DNA from: Candidatus Zixiibacteriota bacterium
Lineage (GTDB): Bacteria; Zixibacteria; MSB-5A5; WJJR01
NCBI GenBank assembly: GCA_016235085.1
Contig: JACRMA010000029.1
Location: forward strand, 1-46,070
Direction of reading: 5' to 3'
DNA: 46,070 nt
Under the pieces are notes generated by a model. The model was not told where the DNA came from. It worked only from the letters and a program-made list of their open reading frames with translations, and did no database searches. Made by a program: the position numbers and the translations under genes. This document shows positions 32,655 through 41,900 of the stretch, one piece after another (the stretch's first letter is position 1; each line of letters begins with the position of its first letter).

Positions 32655-34030
32655 CCGATCGGTCGAGGATCCTATTTGTTGAAGACGACGACAGTCTTCG
32701 CCGTGTCGCCGAATACAATCTCCACCGCGCAGGATTCGAGGTGGCCGTGGCGTCTGATGGTGCCGAAGGGTGGGCGGCGTTTCAGAAGGATGGCGCCGAT
32801 CTGGTCGTGACCGATCTGGCGATGCAGAAGCTCGATGGGTACGAACTGCTGCGGCGGATCAAAGGCGTCTCACCGGATACCGAGGTCATCATCATCACGG
32901 CCTATGGCACAGTGGACCGGGCGGTGGAGGCGATGAAGGCAGGGGCGTTTGATTTTGTGACGAAGCCGTTTGAATTCGACGTGCTGCGGCTGACAATCGA
33001 GCGGGCGCTGGAGCGGCGGCGACTCTTGCAGGAGAACACGCGGCTTCAGTCCGAGCTGACGGAGCGGTTTCGTCCCGAGAGCATTATCGGGGTCTCCGCG
33101 GGAATGGAACGAATCTTTGATCTGATCAGCCGCGTGGCGCCGACAGACACCAATGTCTTGATACTGGGGGAGAGCGGCACAGGGAAGGAATTGATCGCGC
33201 GGGCGATTCACTATCATGGCCATCGCAAGAGCGGCCCGTTTGTGGCGGTCAACTGCGGCGCGCTGCCGCGCGACCTGATCGAAAGCGAACTGTTCGGTGC
33301 GCAACGCGGCGCGTTTACCGGCGCCGATCACGACCGTCCGGGGCGGTTCGAGCGCGCCACGGGCGGGACACTATTCCTCGACGAGATCACCGAACTGCCG
33401 ACCGATTTGCAGGTGAAACTGCTCCGGGCACTGCAGGAGCGGCAGATTGAACGGCTGGGAGGGCAGGAACCGATCGCGGTCGACGTGCGGTTCATCTGTG
33501 CCTCGAATGCCGATGTGGGGCAGATGGTGGCCACCGGGTCATTCCGGCGCGATTTGTATTTTCGCATCAATGTGGTGACGATCCAGGTGCCGCCGTTGCG
33601 GCAGCGGTCCGATGATATCGAGCCTTTGGTGCACGCGTTTCTGGAGCGGTACCACGCTGAGAAGGTTGTGCTGGAACCGGAAACGTTGGCGGCACTGAAA
33701 CGGCACGCGTGGCCGGGGAATGTGCGCGAACTTGAAAACGCCATCGAACGGGCCGTGGTCTTGAGGGAGAACGCAGGCCGTATCACAGTGGCCGACCTTC
33801 CCTGGGAGATCACCGCGCCAGCCGCCGCGGGAGTTACAGCGAGCGGCCCGGCAACTGCGCCGGCGAACCTGCCCGACGGGGGAATCGACTTCTCGTCGGT
33901 GGAGAAATCACTTCTGGAGCAGGCCTTGCGCAAAGCGGGTGGGAATCGTTCGCGTGCCGCGCGGCTTCTGGGGATGTCGCGGCAGACGTTGTTGTACAGA
34001 TTGAAGAAGTTTGGGATTTCGGTGGAGTGA
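32651..34030 (+). CDS. Sigma54-dependent response regulator, NtrC family
   Basis: The 459-residue regulator has a receiver domain with phospho-acceptor D55 (VVTDLAMQ), T and K at the usual places (IITAYGT, TKPFEFD). The AAA+ domain carries Walker A GESGTGKE at 173-180, the sigma54-contacting GAFTGA at 220-225 and Walker B GGTLFLDEIT. A Fis-type HTH is at the C-terminus (LLEQALRKAGGNRSRAARLLGMSRQTLLYRLKKFG). All functional residues are intact, so it should activate transcription from sigma54 promoters when phosphorylated by its coupled kinase. No sigma54 target promoter was identified in the window. Confidence 0.96.
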   Translation: MTDRSRILFVEDDDSLRRVAEYNLHRAGFEVAVASDGAEGWAAFQKDGADLVVTDLAMQKLDGYELLRRIKGVSPDTEVIIITAYGTVDRAVEAMKAGAFDFVTKPFEFDVLRLTIERALERRRLLQENTRLQSELTERFRPESIIGVSAGMERIFDLISRVAPTDTNVLILGESGTGKELIARAIHYHGHRKSGPFVAVNCGALPRDLIESELFGAQRGAFTGADHDRPGRFERATGGTLFLDEITELPTDLQVKLLRALQERQIERLGGQEPIAVDVRFICASNADVGQMVATGSFRRDLYFRINVVTIQVPPLRQRSDDIEPLVHAFLERYHAEKVVLEPETLAALKRHAWPGNVRELENAIERAVVLRENAGRITVADLPWEITAPAAAGVTASGPATAPANLPDGGIDFSSVEKSLLEQALRKAGGNRSRAARLLGMSRQTLLYRLKKFGISVE

Positions 34031-34035
34031 TGCGA

Positions 34036-34081
34036 GTGGACGGAGTGGACGAAGTAGACGAAGTGGACGTCATGGACGTCG
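34036..34081. repeat. 9-bp minisatellite, copy 1 (GTGGACGAA units)
   Basis: About five imperfect units (GTGGACGGA, GTGGACGAA, GTAGACGAA, GTGGACGTC, ATGGACGTC) begin 5 bases after the stop codon of the NtrC-type gene and run to the end of the convergent GT9 gene. A related array is at 37633-37685. Confidence 0.8.
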
Positions 34082-35188
34082 TGGGAGCTTGGACAGAAGG
34101 CGATCGAAGGCGGCGGCGACTTCGCTGACTGGGATTGCCGACACCGTCATGCCCGGAGGCGCGGCGACAACCTCGTGGGGTATTTTCCACGGCGCCCAGG
34201 AGATAACGTTCTCGGCCACAGTATATCCGACAACCGGGATGCCCGCTGCCGAAGCGGCGTGAACCAGCGAAGTATCGGGTGTGAGCACGACGTCGGCACG
34301 CCCGGCTAATGCGGCGATCACGCGGAAATCGGATTGCGGCGGGAGGATCACGACCTCTGGTCGGTTGAGAGCAGCCGTAAGCGCCTCGGCACGGGGACGG
34401 TCTGCAGGCGATGAGGTAATGATCCAACTTTGAATTCTGCCTTCGTACCTCGGGACCAAATCGGACAAGAGCTCACGGTATGATCGGTCCGGCCAGGTCC
34501 GTCGCGGCAGACCGGCGGAGAGGTTGACCAGTACGACCCGGCCGGACTGAGTGCCGGAATTCGACTTGTGTACGACACTTTGCCACACCAAATCCGCCTG
34601 AGTGCGCACACCCTCTGGCCAACTGAACCACGGAATATCGTCGCACACCGGGGCGTCGCCTGTGGCGAAGGCGGCAATCCGGCGCAGCCGTTCCATGAAG
34701 TGAATCGACGGACGCGGCGGCAGTTCGACATGCTGATGGTACATCCCGCGCAACTCGGCCTTGTCACCACCGCTGCGGTGGGCGCGCGGCGCGGCGGCTA
34801 GAATCCAGAGTGCAAACGACAATGACGGCGATGAGACGAGATCGACGACCGCTTGACAGCGGCGCCGTCGCATTGCCAGGATTGTGGGCACGGCGCGGAA
34901 GAGATTGTTGCCCTTGGCGTAGAGATTGTTGGTGACGCCATTGTCGGCCATCATCCCGGCGACCGGCTCACGCACCAGCAGATCGATGGTCACGTCCGGT
35001 CCGACATGCTGGCGCAAGGCGCGCAGAATCGGCATGGTCAGGATGAGATCGCCGAAACCGCCCTCACGGACGACGAGTATCCGTTGGGCATCTGCGGGAA
35101 ATGGCTGCGGTTTGGCCCCGGCCAGCCACGCCAGGAACGACTTGACCGGTCGCCGCAGCATCCAAACCATCGTGTCTTTGTCGGCCAT
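34070..35188 (-). CDS. Glycosyltransferase family 9 (heptosyltransferase-like)
   Basis: The start is set at ATG 35188 (MADKDTMVWMLRRP), giving 372 residues; an extra in-frame 43 codons upstream have no family character. GT9 features are RILVVREGGFGDLILTMPILRALR (about residues 37-60), a central HRSGGDKAELRGMYHQH and the sugar-nucleotide-binding region LTPDTSLVHAASAAGIPVVGYT. GT9 enzymes add heptose or other sugars to lipopolysaccharide core at the cytoplasmic face, supporting a diderm envelope. It is a lone gene, divergent from yggS and convergent with the NtrC-type gene. No strong ribosome-binding site is seen. Confidence 0.9.
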   Translation of the reverse strand: MADKDTMVWMLRRPVKSFLAWLAGAKPQPFPADAQRILVVREGGFGDLILTMPILRALRQHVGPDVTIDLLVREPVAGMMADNGVTNNLYAKGNNLFRAVPTILAMRRRRCQAVVDLVSSPSLSFALWILAAAPRAHRSGGDKAELRGMYHQHVELPPRPSIHFMERLRRIAAFATGDAPVCDDIPWFSWPEGVRTQADLVWQSVVHKSNSGTQSGRVVLVNLSAGLPRRTWPDRSYRELLSDLVPRYEGRIQSWIITSSPADRPRAEALTAALNRPEVVILPPQSDFRVIAALAGRADVVLTPDTSLVHAASAAGIPVVGYTVAENVISWAPWKIPHEVVAAPPGMTVSAIPVSEVAAAFDRLLSKLPRRP

Positions 35189-35298
35189 GGGGGAGCACCG
35201 CGGAGACTGTCGCGGAGGTGGGGAAGGTAATACTTGGGCAGGCGGATTGACAGCAGCCACTGCTTGGATTCCGACATCGGCGAATACATACTTCCCCC

Positions 35299-36000
35299 AT
35301 GTCGACACCCGGGGCAATTGGGGAGAATGTCCGCCGTTTCCGGGGTGCGTTGCATGACGAGCTGGCGCGCTTAGGGAGAGCGCCGGAGTCGGTCGTCGTT
35401 GTTGCCATTTCGAAGACGTTTGGCCCGGAGTTCGTCGATGCGGCAGCCACGGTGGGGTTTCTCGATTTTGGGGAGAATCGGGTTCAGGAGGCGGCGGGGA
35501 AGATTCCCCAGGTTAGGGCGGCGGGGCTCCGGTGGCATCTGATTGGGCATCTGCAGGAGAACAAGGCGCGTGACGCGGTGGGTCTGTTCGATCTGATTCA
35601 TTCGGTGGACAGTCTCGAACTGGCGCGGGCGCTTGACCGCCGGGCGGGCGCGACCGGCAAGCGGCAGGATATCCTGCTCCAGGTCAACACCACGGCGGAA
35701 TCTCAAAAGTCTGGCTGTGATCCAGCGGGCGTGGAGGAGCTTGCCGGGCGAATCGCCGCCTTGCCGAATCTCCGGATTATGGGGTTGATGACGATTGGGC
35801 CGTTCGTGGACGATCCTGCTCCGATTGCGGTGGCATTCCGGAGCTTGCGGGGGTGGTTTGACCGGTTGTCGTCAACCGACTTACACGGCGGGGCTATGCG
35901 CTACTGCTCGATGGGAATGAGCGACGACTGGCGGATGGCGTTGGCGGAGGGTGCCAACATGTTGCGGATTGGCCGGGCGGTATTTGGCGAGCGGGGGTGA
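35299..36000 (+). CDS. yggS: YggS-family PLP-binding protein (PLPHP)
   Basis: This 233-residue alanine-racemase-fold protein carries the PLP-binding lysine K39 in VVAISKTF. It also has FGENRVQEAAGKI, WHLIGHLQENKA, the central VNTTAESQKSGCDP, and the phosphate-binding end CSMGMSDDWRMALAEGANMLRIGRAVFG. The family buffers pyridoxal phosphate and affects amino-acid pools; it has no strong enzymatic activity. It is the first member here of the ylmE(yggS)-divIVA-ileS-lspA-rluD cluster known from Gram-positive bacteria. The last codons are followed directly by a family A repeat. Confidence 0.95.
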   Translation: MSTPGAIGENVRRFRGALHDELARLGRAPESVVVVAISKTFGPEFVDAAATVGFLDFGENRVQEAAGKIPQVRAAGLRWHLIGHLQENKARDAVGLFDLIHSVDSLELARALDRRAGATGKRQDILLQVNTTAESQKSGCDPAGVEELAGRIAALPNLRIMGLMTIGPFVDDPAPIAVAFRSLRGWFDRLSSTDLHGGAMRYCSMGMSDDWRMALAEGANMLRIGRAVFGERG

Positions 36001-36060
36001 TCCGCTTGGGTAGGGCCTGGCGCGCGGATACAAGGCTCGGCAGGAGCCTCGCCCTCCCCT
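36001..36060. repeat. Dispersed repeat, family A (copy 3)
   Basis: It has the same right arm as the other copies (GGCTCGGCAGGAGCCTCGCC); the left arm is largely lost. It starts at the base after the yggS stop codon. Confidence 0.8.
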
Positions 36061-36127
36061 GCTTCAGGGTCAGATGCTGAATCGGTTGCTTTGCCGCCTG
36101 CGAAGGCAATTGTCCACCCAATAAATA

Positions 36128-36155
36128 GTGACTTTCCGGCGGTTTCGCATATAAT
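36128..36155 (+). promoter_or_regulatory. Putative sigma70-type promoter of divIVA
   Basis: GTGACT (36128-36133), 16-base spacer, TATAAT (36150-36155), about 55 bases before the divIVA ATG. The -10 is a perfect match and the -35 is 4 of 6. Confidence 0.55.
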
Positions 36156-36209
36156 GGCCGTCGGAGGCAGGGGTGATGGCGCCCAGCCATCACCACATAA
36201 GAGAAAACC

Positions 36210-36785
36210 ATGAACACGTCCTACGAAATCACCCCGGAAGACATCCGTGGCCAGGAGTTCCGTCGCAAGATGCTTGGCTACGACCCAGACACGGTGGACA
36301 ATTTTCTCGATCAACTCGCCGATCAACTCGAGCACATGCAGTCGGACATCGCCGGTTTGAGCGAACGTCTGGCGGTCGCCGAGCAGATCACGGCCGAGTA
36401 CCGTGAGATCGAGGAAACGATCAAGACCACGCTGATCGACGCGCAGAAGACGGCGAGCGACCGTCGCAAGTCGGCCGAGGCCGAGGCGAGCAGCCTGATC
36501 ACCAAGGCTTGCCTTGAAGCCGAGACGGTTACGAATGAGACGCATCAACGGCTGGCCGACGTGCGGCGGCAGATCGAGGAACTGACTGCGGTCAAGACGC
36601 GTTTCATCACGCAAATCGAGACGCTGCTGACTTCCCAACTAGACCATCTGCACGCGGTGACGAGCGAATTTGGCCCCACGCCCGGACGTCCCGCTCCTGA
36701 GGCGCCGCCGGTGTGGGCCTCCGAACGGTTGGCGACGGAAGCACCGGCGCCTGGTGGGCAGATGCGGATTCAGATCAAAGGATGA
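36210..36785 (+). CDS. divIVA: DivIVA-domain coiled-coil protein
   Basis: The 191-residue protein starts with the DivIVA membrane-targeting motif (ITPEDIRGQEFRRKMLGYDP, VDNFLDQLADQLE) in residues 7-42. A long charged coiled coil follows to ~155 (LAVAEQITAEYREIEETIKT, RRKSAEAEASSLITKACLEA). The C-terminal ~35 residues are Pro-rich. DivIVA proteins bind curved membrane at poles or septa and organise division or growth. Its position between yggS and ileS matches the Gram-positive division cluster. The ribosome-binding site is weak (AAGAG). Confidence 0.92.
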   Translation: MNTSYEITPEDIRGQEFRRKMLGYDPDTVDNFLDQLADQLEHMQSDIAGLSERLAVAEQITAEYREIEETIKTTLIDAQKTASDRRKSAEAEASSLITKACLEAETVTNETHQRLADVRRQIEELTAVKTRFITQIETLLTSQLDHLHAVTSEFGPTPGRPAPEAPPVWASERLATEAPAPGGQMRIQIKG

Positions 36786-36833
36786 CCAGAAACCGCACTG
36801 CGGAAAGAACGACATCTCTGTTAACGAACATAT

Positions 36834-36861
36834 GCGGGGGCACGGGGAGTTGTGCCCCTGC
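36834..36861. terminator. Hairpin between divIVA and punA
   Basis: GCGGGGGCAC pairs with GTGCCCCTGC (10 bp, one G-T pair) around an 8-base loop and is followed by GTTTT. It could terminate divIVA transcription partially, or attenuate punA, whose ATG is 20 bases further on. Confidence 0.5.
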
Positions 36862-36880
36862 GTTTTGATGGGAGTGGATT

Positions 36881-37628
36881 ATGAGTGACTGGCGGCAACA
36901 GATCAACGAGGCGACCGCCTCGATTCGCAAGCAGACCAATGCCACCCCGGCCATCGGGATCATCTTGGGGAGCGGACTTGGTGCTCTCGGCAAGGGTATC
37001 GAAGTCGAGAAGGCGATTGGGTACGAGACGATTGCGAATTTCCCGAAGTCGACGGTCGAGTCGCACGCGGGACGGCTTCTGTTCGGAAAGCTATCGGGGA
37101 AGCCGGTGGTGGCGATGCAGGGACGCTTCCATTACTACGAAGGGTATTCGATGCAGCAGATCACGCTGCCGGTGCGGGTGATGCATCAACTGGGAGTCAA
37201 GATCCTGATCGTCTCCAATGCCTGCGGCGGTCTCAATCCCCAGTTTGTCGCCGGAGATATCATGGCGATCACCGACCACATCAATCTGCTCGGCGCCAAC
37301 CCCTTGATTGGCCGAACAGGCGGCGCTCGATCTCAAAATTCCCATGAAGAAGGGCGTGTATGTCTCGGTAGCCGGGCCCAATTTGGAAACCGCTGCCGAG
37401 TATCGGTTCCTGCGGACCATCGGCGCCGATGTCGTGGGCATGTCGACCGTGCCGGAGGTGATTGTCGCGCGCCAGCAGGGGACGCGGGTCGCGGGGTTTT
37501 CGATTATCACTGACATGGGATTGCCGGACGCGCTTCATCCGACCGATTTTGAGACGATTGTCGGGGTGGCCAATCGGGCGGAGCCGGTGTTGTCGGCTTT
37601 GATCGGGGAGTTGGTCAAGCGGGTGTGA
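36881..37628 (+). pseudogene. punA: Purine nucleoside phosphorylase with internal deletion and frameshift
   Basis: The first frame (from ATG 36881, GGGAGTGG upstream) encodes a normal PNP start: [77 protein letters not shown]. At about 37305-37312 the match continues in another frame: [49 protein letters not shown], then the stop at 37626-37628. About 23 residues that normally lie between these parts (the GPRFPDMS...YD segment) are absent. The simplest reading is a deletion of ~70 bp, not a multiple of three, possibly between TTGGCC microrepeats. The intact gene would cleave purine nucleosides with phosphate. It may be a pseudogene or an assembly error. Confidence 0.85.
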
Positions 37629-37632
37629 CGGG

Positions 37633-37685
37633 CTGTGGACGAAGTTGACGAAGTGGACGAAGTGGACGAAATGGACGAAGTGGAC
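37633..37685. repeat. 9-bp minisatellite, copy 2 (GTGGACGAA units)
   Basis: About six units (GTGGACGAA, GTTGACGAA, GTGGACGAA, GTGGACGAA, ATGGACGAA, GTGGACTTG) begin within a few bases of the punA stop codon, matching the position of the array after the NtrC-type gene. Confidence 0.9.
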
Positions 37686-37756
37686 TTGACGCATGACTCG
37701 GGTGGCGCTGGGCTCTGACTAGGAGCTTTCCGGGGCAAATACGCCGCGTCGGCCTA

Positions 37757-37784
37757 TTGACAATCTGCGATTCTGTGTTACACT
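37757..37784 (+). promoter_or_regulatory. Putative sigma70-type promoter of the cohesin/dockerin-like gene
   Basis: TTGACA (37757-37762, perfect), 16-base spacer, TACACT (37779-37784, 4 of 6), about 95 bases before the ATG at 37879. The local sequence is more AT-rich than its surroundings. Confidence 0.55.
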
Positions 37785-37878
37785 TATAAGGCGTTGACGC
37801 TGGCATCAGTTTCGGAATTGCCGGCTGAGTCCGCGGACGTTTCTTACTCATCCCGGCAGCAAGTCGGAGGAGAATTCC

Positions 37879-38715
37879 ATGTTCGGACGGTTGTTCCACA
37901 AGTGTGGCGTCGCCGTACTGTTGACGACCTGTGTGCTAGCGCTGTTCCACGCTCCATCGGCAAGTGGCCAAACACCCTCCGACGCCGACACCATGCGCAT
38001 CCTGAACGCCGGGGGACTTCCCGGTGACACGGTGATCATCGAGTTCTTCCTTCGCAATTCAATCGTCTTGGGTGGATACGCGTTTCGAGTTCGCTACGAC
38101 CCGACGCTGATCGAGCCGTTGACCGACACGGTCGTGTTCGACACCACGCCAAAATTCACGACCGAGATAGAATCGATTCGAGGTACCTGCTTCGAGGCCT
38201 ATGGTGGCCGTGTTGTCGCGTCAGGTGTAATGACCTTTGCGGCCGTCGACTTTATGCACGCACCCTTCTCCAGCGATACCACATTCTATCTTCCCGGCCG
38301 GGCGGTTGCTTTGCGCATGTTGTGGCGGGTTCTTCCAGGAACGACACCACAAGTCACGCCGATCTTCTTCGAAAACGATCCGGTGTTTCCTCAGACATGG
38401 AACACAATCGGTGATTTGTCAGGGGTTCTTCTCAAGCGTCCAGTTCTAATCCCGGGAGACTTCTCGATCCTCGCGCCGAATTGTTCGTGGCAGGGTGACG
38501 TCAACGACAATGGACTGCCGTATGAAGTTGGCGATGTCGTGCGTTTGATCAGCTATGCGTTCGCGGGCGGCGCCAGTCCTCTGAAAGATCCATCGTGCGC
38601 GCGCGTGAATCGCGGCGACATCACCTGCGATGGACTCGTGGACGTGTTCGATGTCGTCACAATGTGCGACATCATGGCCGGGGTTCTGCAACCCGGCCCG
38701 GACCGCTGCAACTGA
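37879..38715 (+). CDS. Secreted cohesin-like/dockerin-like protein
   Basis: GGAGGAG precedes ATG 37879. The 278-residue product has a signal peptide (VAVLLTTCVLALFHAPSASG/Q). Residues ~37-195 resemble a cohesin-type beta sandwich (GGLPGDTVIIEFFLRNSIVLG, YAFRVRYDPTLIEPL, MTFAAVDFMHAPF, RAVALRMLWRVLPGTTP). Residues ~208-275 are a dockerin-like pair of calcium-binding loops (GDVNDNGLPYEVGDVVRLIS, GDITCDGLVDVFDVVTMCDI). Dockerins bind cohesins in cellulosome-like assemblies. In FCB-group genomes such cassettes are common in exported proteins with no link to cellulose. Having both partners in one small protein may allow self-association. Its own promoter separates it from the division cluster. Confidence 0.8.
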   Translation: MFGRLFHKCGVAVLLTTCVLALFHAPSASGQTPSDADTMRILNAGGLPGDTVIIEFFLRNSIVLGGYAFRVRYDPTLIEPLTDTVVFDTTPKFTTEIESIRGTCFEAYGGRVVASGVMTFAAVDFMHAPFSSDTTFYLPGRAVALRMLWRVLPGTTPQVTPIFFENDPVFPQTWNTIGDLSGVLLKRPVLIPGDFSILAPNCSWQGDVNDNGLPYEVGDVVRLISYAFAGGASPLKDPSCARVNRGDITCDGLVDVFDVVTMCDIMAGVLQPGPDRCN

Positions 38716-38760
38716 ACCGGCCAAAGCGGCCAGGCAACATCCCAGGTAGCATTTATCGAT

Positions 38761-38790
38761 CGACGCTGGCAATCGGGCCGGCGTCGTTTT
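38761..38790 (+). terminator. Rho-independent terminator after the dockerin-like gene
   Basis: Stem CGACGCTGGC (38761-38770) pairs with GCCGGCGTCG (38777-38786), with one T-G pair, loop AATCGG, then TTTT. It lies 45 bases after the stop codon. Confidence 0.75.
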
Positions 38791-38938
38791 CGTCTGGGAA
38801 AACCCGCAGATTGGCCGTGACAATCCGCGCAAAATCTGGTAAATACCCGGCTTGGCCGGGGCGGCTGGAGTGAGCCCTGTCAGGGCGTTAATGGGGAACC
38901 GGCGGGTGCCGGTGCCAGTTTAAGAGCCCGTAGACACG

Positions 38939-41900
38939 ATGAGCACCGAACCGATCATATCCGATTCCGAATTTGAGCCCAAAAGCGGCGCCAAAGGGCC
39001 GACCTATGGCGAGCTCGAGGAGCAGATTCTCAAGTTTTGGGAGGACAATAGTATCTTCCCGGCCTCAATTGCCGGCCGGGCGGGGTCACCGTCGTTTGTC
39101 TTCTACGAGGGCCCCCCGACCGCCAATGGAAAGCCGGGAATCCACCATGTCATTGCCCGCACCATCAAGGATCTGGTTTGCCGCTACCAGACGATGAAGG
39201 GATTCAAAGTTGAGCGGAAGGGCGGATGGGACACCCACGGGCTTCCGGTCGAAATCGAAGTCGAGAAGGCGCTCGGATTGGAATCGAAAGCCAAGATCAT
39301 CGAGTACGGCGTCGACAAGTTCAATGCCAAGTGCCGGGAATCGGTCTTCAAGTACAAAGACGAGTGGGATCGCCTGACGCGGCGCATCGGTTATTGGCTC
39401 GACCTCGAACACCCTTACGTTACGCTTACCAACGATTACGTCGAATCGGTGTGGTGGATTCTGGCGCAGTTTTTCCAGCGCGGGCTGTTGTACGAAGGCC
39501 ACAAGATCGTCCCGTATTGCCCGCGTTGCGGCACCGGCCTGTCCAGCCATGAGGTGGCCCAGGGGTACGACACGGTGACCGATCCCTCGGTGACCGTCAC
39601 GATGCCTTTGGCGGATGACCCGCAGACCGCGTTTCTGGTTTGGACAACGACGCCGTGGACATTGATATCGAACACAGCCTTGGCGGTCGGGCGCGATATC
39701 GACTATGTCCTCGCGGTCAAGGAAGGCAAACGGTTCATCCTGGCGGAGGCGCGCGCGAACGCGGTGCTCGGAGAATTTGAAGTCGAACGGCGGTTCAAAG
39801 GTGCGGAACTAATCGGCAAGAAGTACCAGCCGATTTTCCCCTTCTTCAAGGATGCCCCTGGCGAGAAGACCTTTTCGGTACTTGAAGCGAATTTTGTCTC
39901 GACCGAGGATGGCACCGGAATCGTGCACATGGCGCCGGCGTTTGGCGCCGATGACTACGAAGTCGGGCGCAAGAATGGGCTGCCGACGATTCAGCCGGTG
40001 CTTCCTGATGGGACGTTCGAGGCGAAGATAACGCCGTATGCGGGACAGTTCGTCAAGGACGCCGACAAACAGATCATCAAGGATTTGAAGCAAGCCGGAC
40101 GGCTCTACGACGCCGGGCAGATTGAGCATACGTATCCGTTCTGCTGGCGCTGCGATACGCCGCTTTTGTACTACGCGCGCCGTTCCTGGTACATCCGGAC
40201 ATCGCATTTCCGTGACCAGTTGCTCGAATTGAATAAGAAGATCAACTGGTATCCTCCGGAGATTGGTGAGAAGCGTTTCGGTGAGTGGCTGGAGAACAAC
40301 GTCGATTGGGCGCTGTCCCGCGAGCGATTCTGGGGGACGCCGCTGCCCATTTGGGTATGCGAGAAGTGCGGCGGCCAGACGGCGGTCGAGTCGGTCGAAG
40401 ATTTGAAACGGCGCGGGTCGCACCTGCCGGAACCGCTCGATTTGCACAAGCCCTATGTCGATGAGATCACGATTACCTGCGAGGGGTGCCAGACGGCAAT
40501 GCACCGCGTCCCGGATGTCATCGACGTCTGGTTTGATTCGGGGGCGATGCCGTTTGCGCAGTGGCACTACCCGTTCAGCGGCAAGGACAAGCTGCCGACG
40601 CGATACCCCGCTGATTTCATCAGTGAGGCGGTCGATCAGACGCGCGGCTGGTTCTATTCCTTGCATGCCATCGCCACGATGCTGACGGGAGAGTCATCCT
40701 TCAAGAACTGCCTCGTGATGGAGTTCATCGTCGACAAGAAGGGGCGCAAGATGTCGAAATCCCGGGGAAACGTGGTTGACCCCTGGGAGGTCATTGCATC
40801 GAACGGTGCCGACACGCTGCGCTGGTATTTGCTGTCTGTTTCGCAGCCTTGGATTCCGACCAAGTTCGACACCGATGCAGTCACCGAGGTACGGAACCGG
40901 TTCTTTGACACATGGCGGAACACACTGGCCTTTTTCGAGCTCTATGCCGGGATTGACCAGATTGATGTGATTGAGCTTTTGAAACGGCCGGCATCGGCGA
41001 ATGAGTTCGACCGGTGGCTGAACTCGCGGTTGGCGAGTGTGACTGGACAGGTGGACAAAGCGTACAGTTCGTACGATCTGACCAGCGCTGTCCGGCAGAT
41101 CGCCGATTTTGTCGTGGATGATGTCAGCAACTGGTACGTCCGGCTCAATCGCCGTCGGTTCTGGGGAGCGGGGAAGTCCGAGGAGAAGCTCGACGCCTTT
41201 GCGACACTGGCGCGCGGGCTTTTGACGATCGCGCAACTGGCCGCGCCGGCGGCACCGTTCTTTGCCGACCATGTTTACCGCCGCCTGATCGGGGATTCCG
41301 CCTCCGGATGGCCGAAGAGTGTGCATTTGACCGACTTTCCGTCGCCTAACGCTGGCGCGATAGATGCCGATTTAGAATCCAGAATGGCCGCCGCCCAGCG
41401 GGTTGTGTCGCTGGGGCGGGCCGCCAGAGCCAAAGCGCGTCAGAAGGTGCGGCAGCCCTTGCGTGAGGTGACGATCTTCCCGCCCGGAGAATGGGCGGCC
41501 GGGACACTGGATGGTATGACGGAACTGGTTGCCAGCGAATTGAATGTGAAGTCGGTGAGTATCAGGGCCGACGCCGACGGATTCGTGCAGATGTCGATTA
41601 AACCCAATTTCGCGGCGTTAGGGTCACGGTTGGGAGCGCGGGTCAAGGAACTGCAGAAGGCGCTGGGGTCCTGGGACAAATCGGCCATCGATAATTACCG
41701 GCGGCGGCAATCAGCAATTATGACAATCGGTGGAGAGACAATCGACCTGGGGCCCGGCGATTTGCTGGTGGACACCACTGGGCCCGAAGGATACTTTGTC
41801 GAGTCCGATGGGCGGCTGATTGTCGCGGTTGACGGCCGTCTGGACGACGACTTGCGCGCCGAGGGATTCGCCCGCGAGCTGGTCAACCGGGTCCAAAACA

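Noticed and set aside
37295-37320. Programmed frameshift in punA
   Set aside because: There is no slippery sequence, and about 23 conserved residues are missing, which a frameshift alone cannot explain.
38791-38938. T-box riboswitch in the ileS leader
   Set aside because: The leader is short and I could not find a T-box core sequence or a specifier loop.
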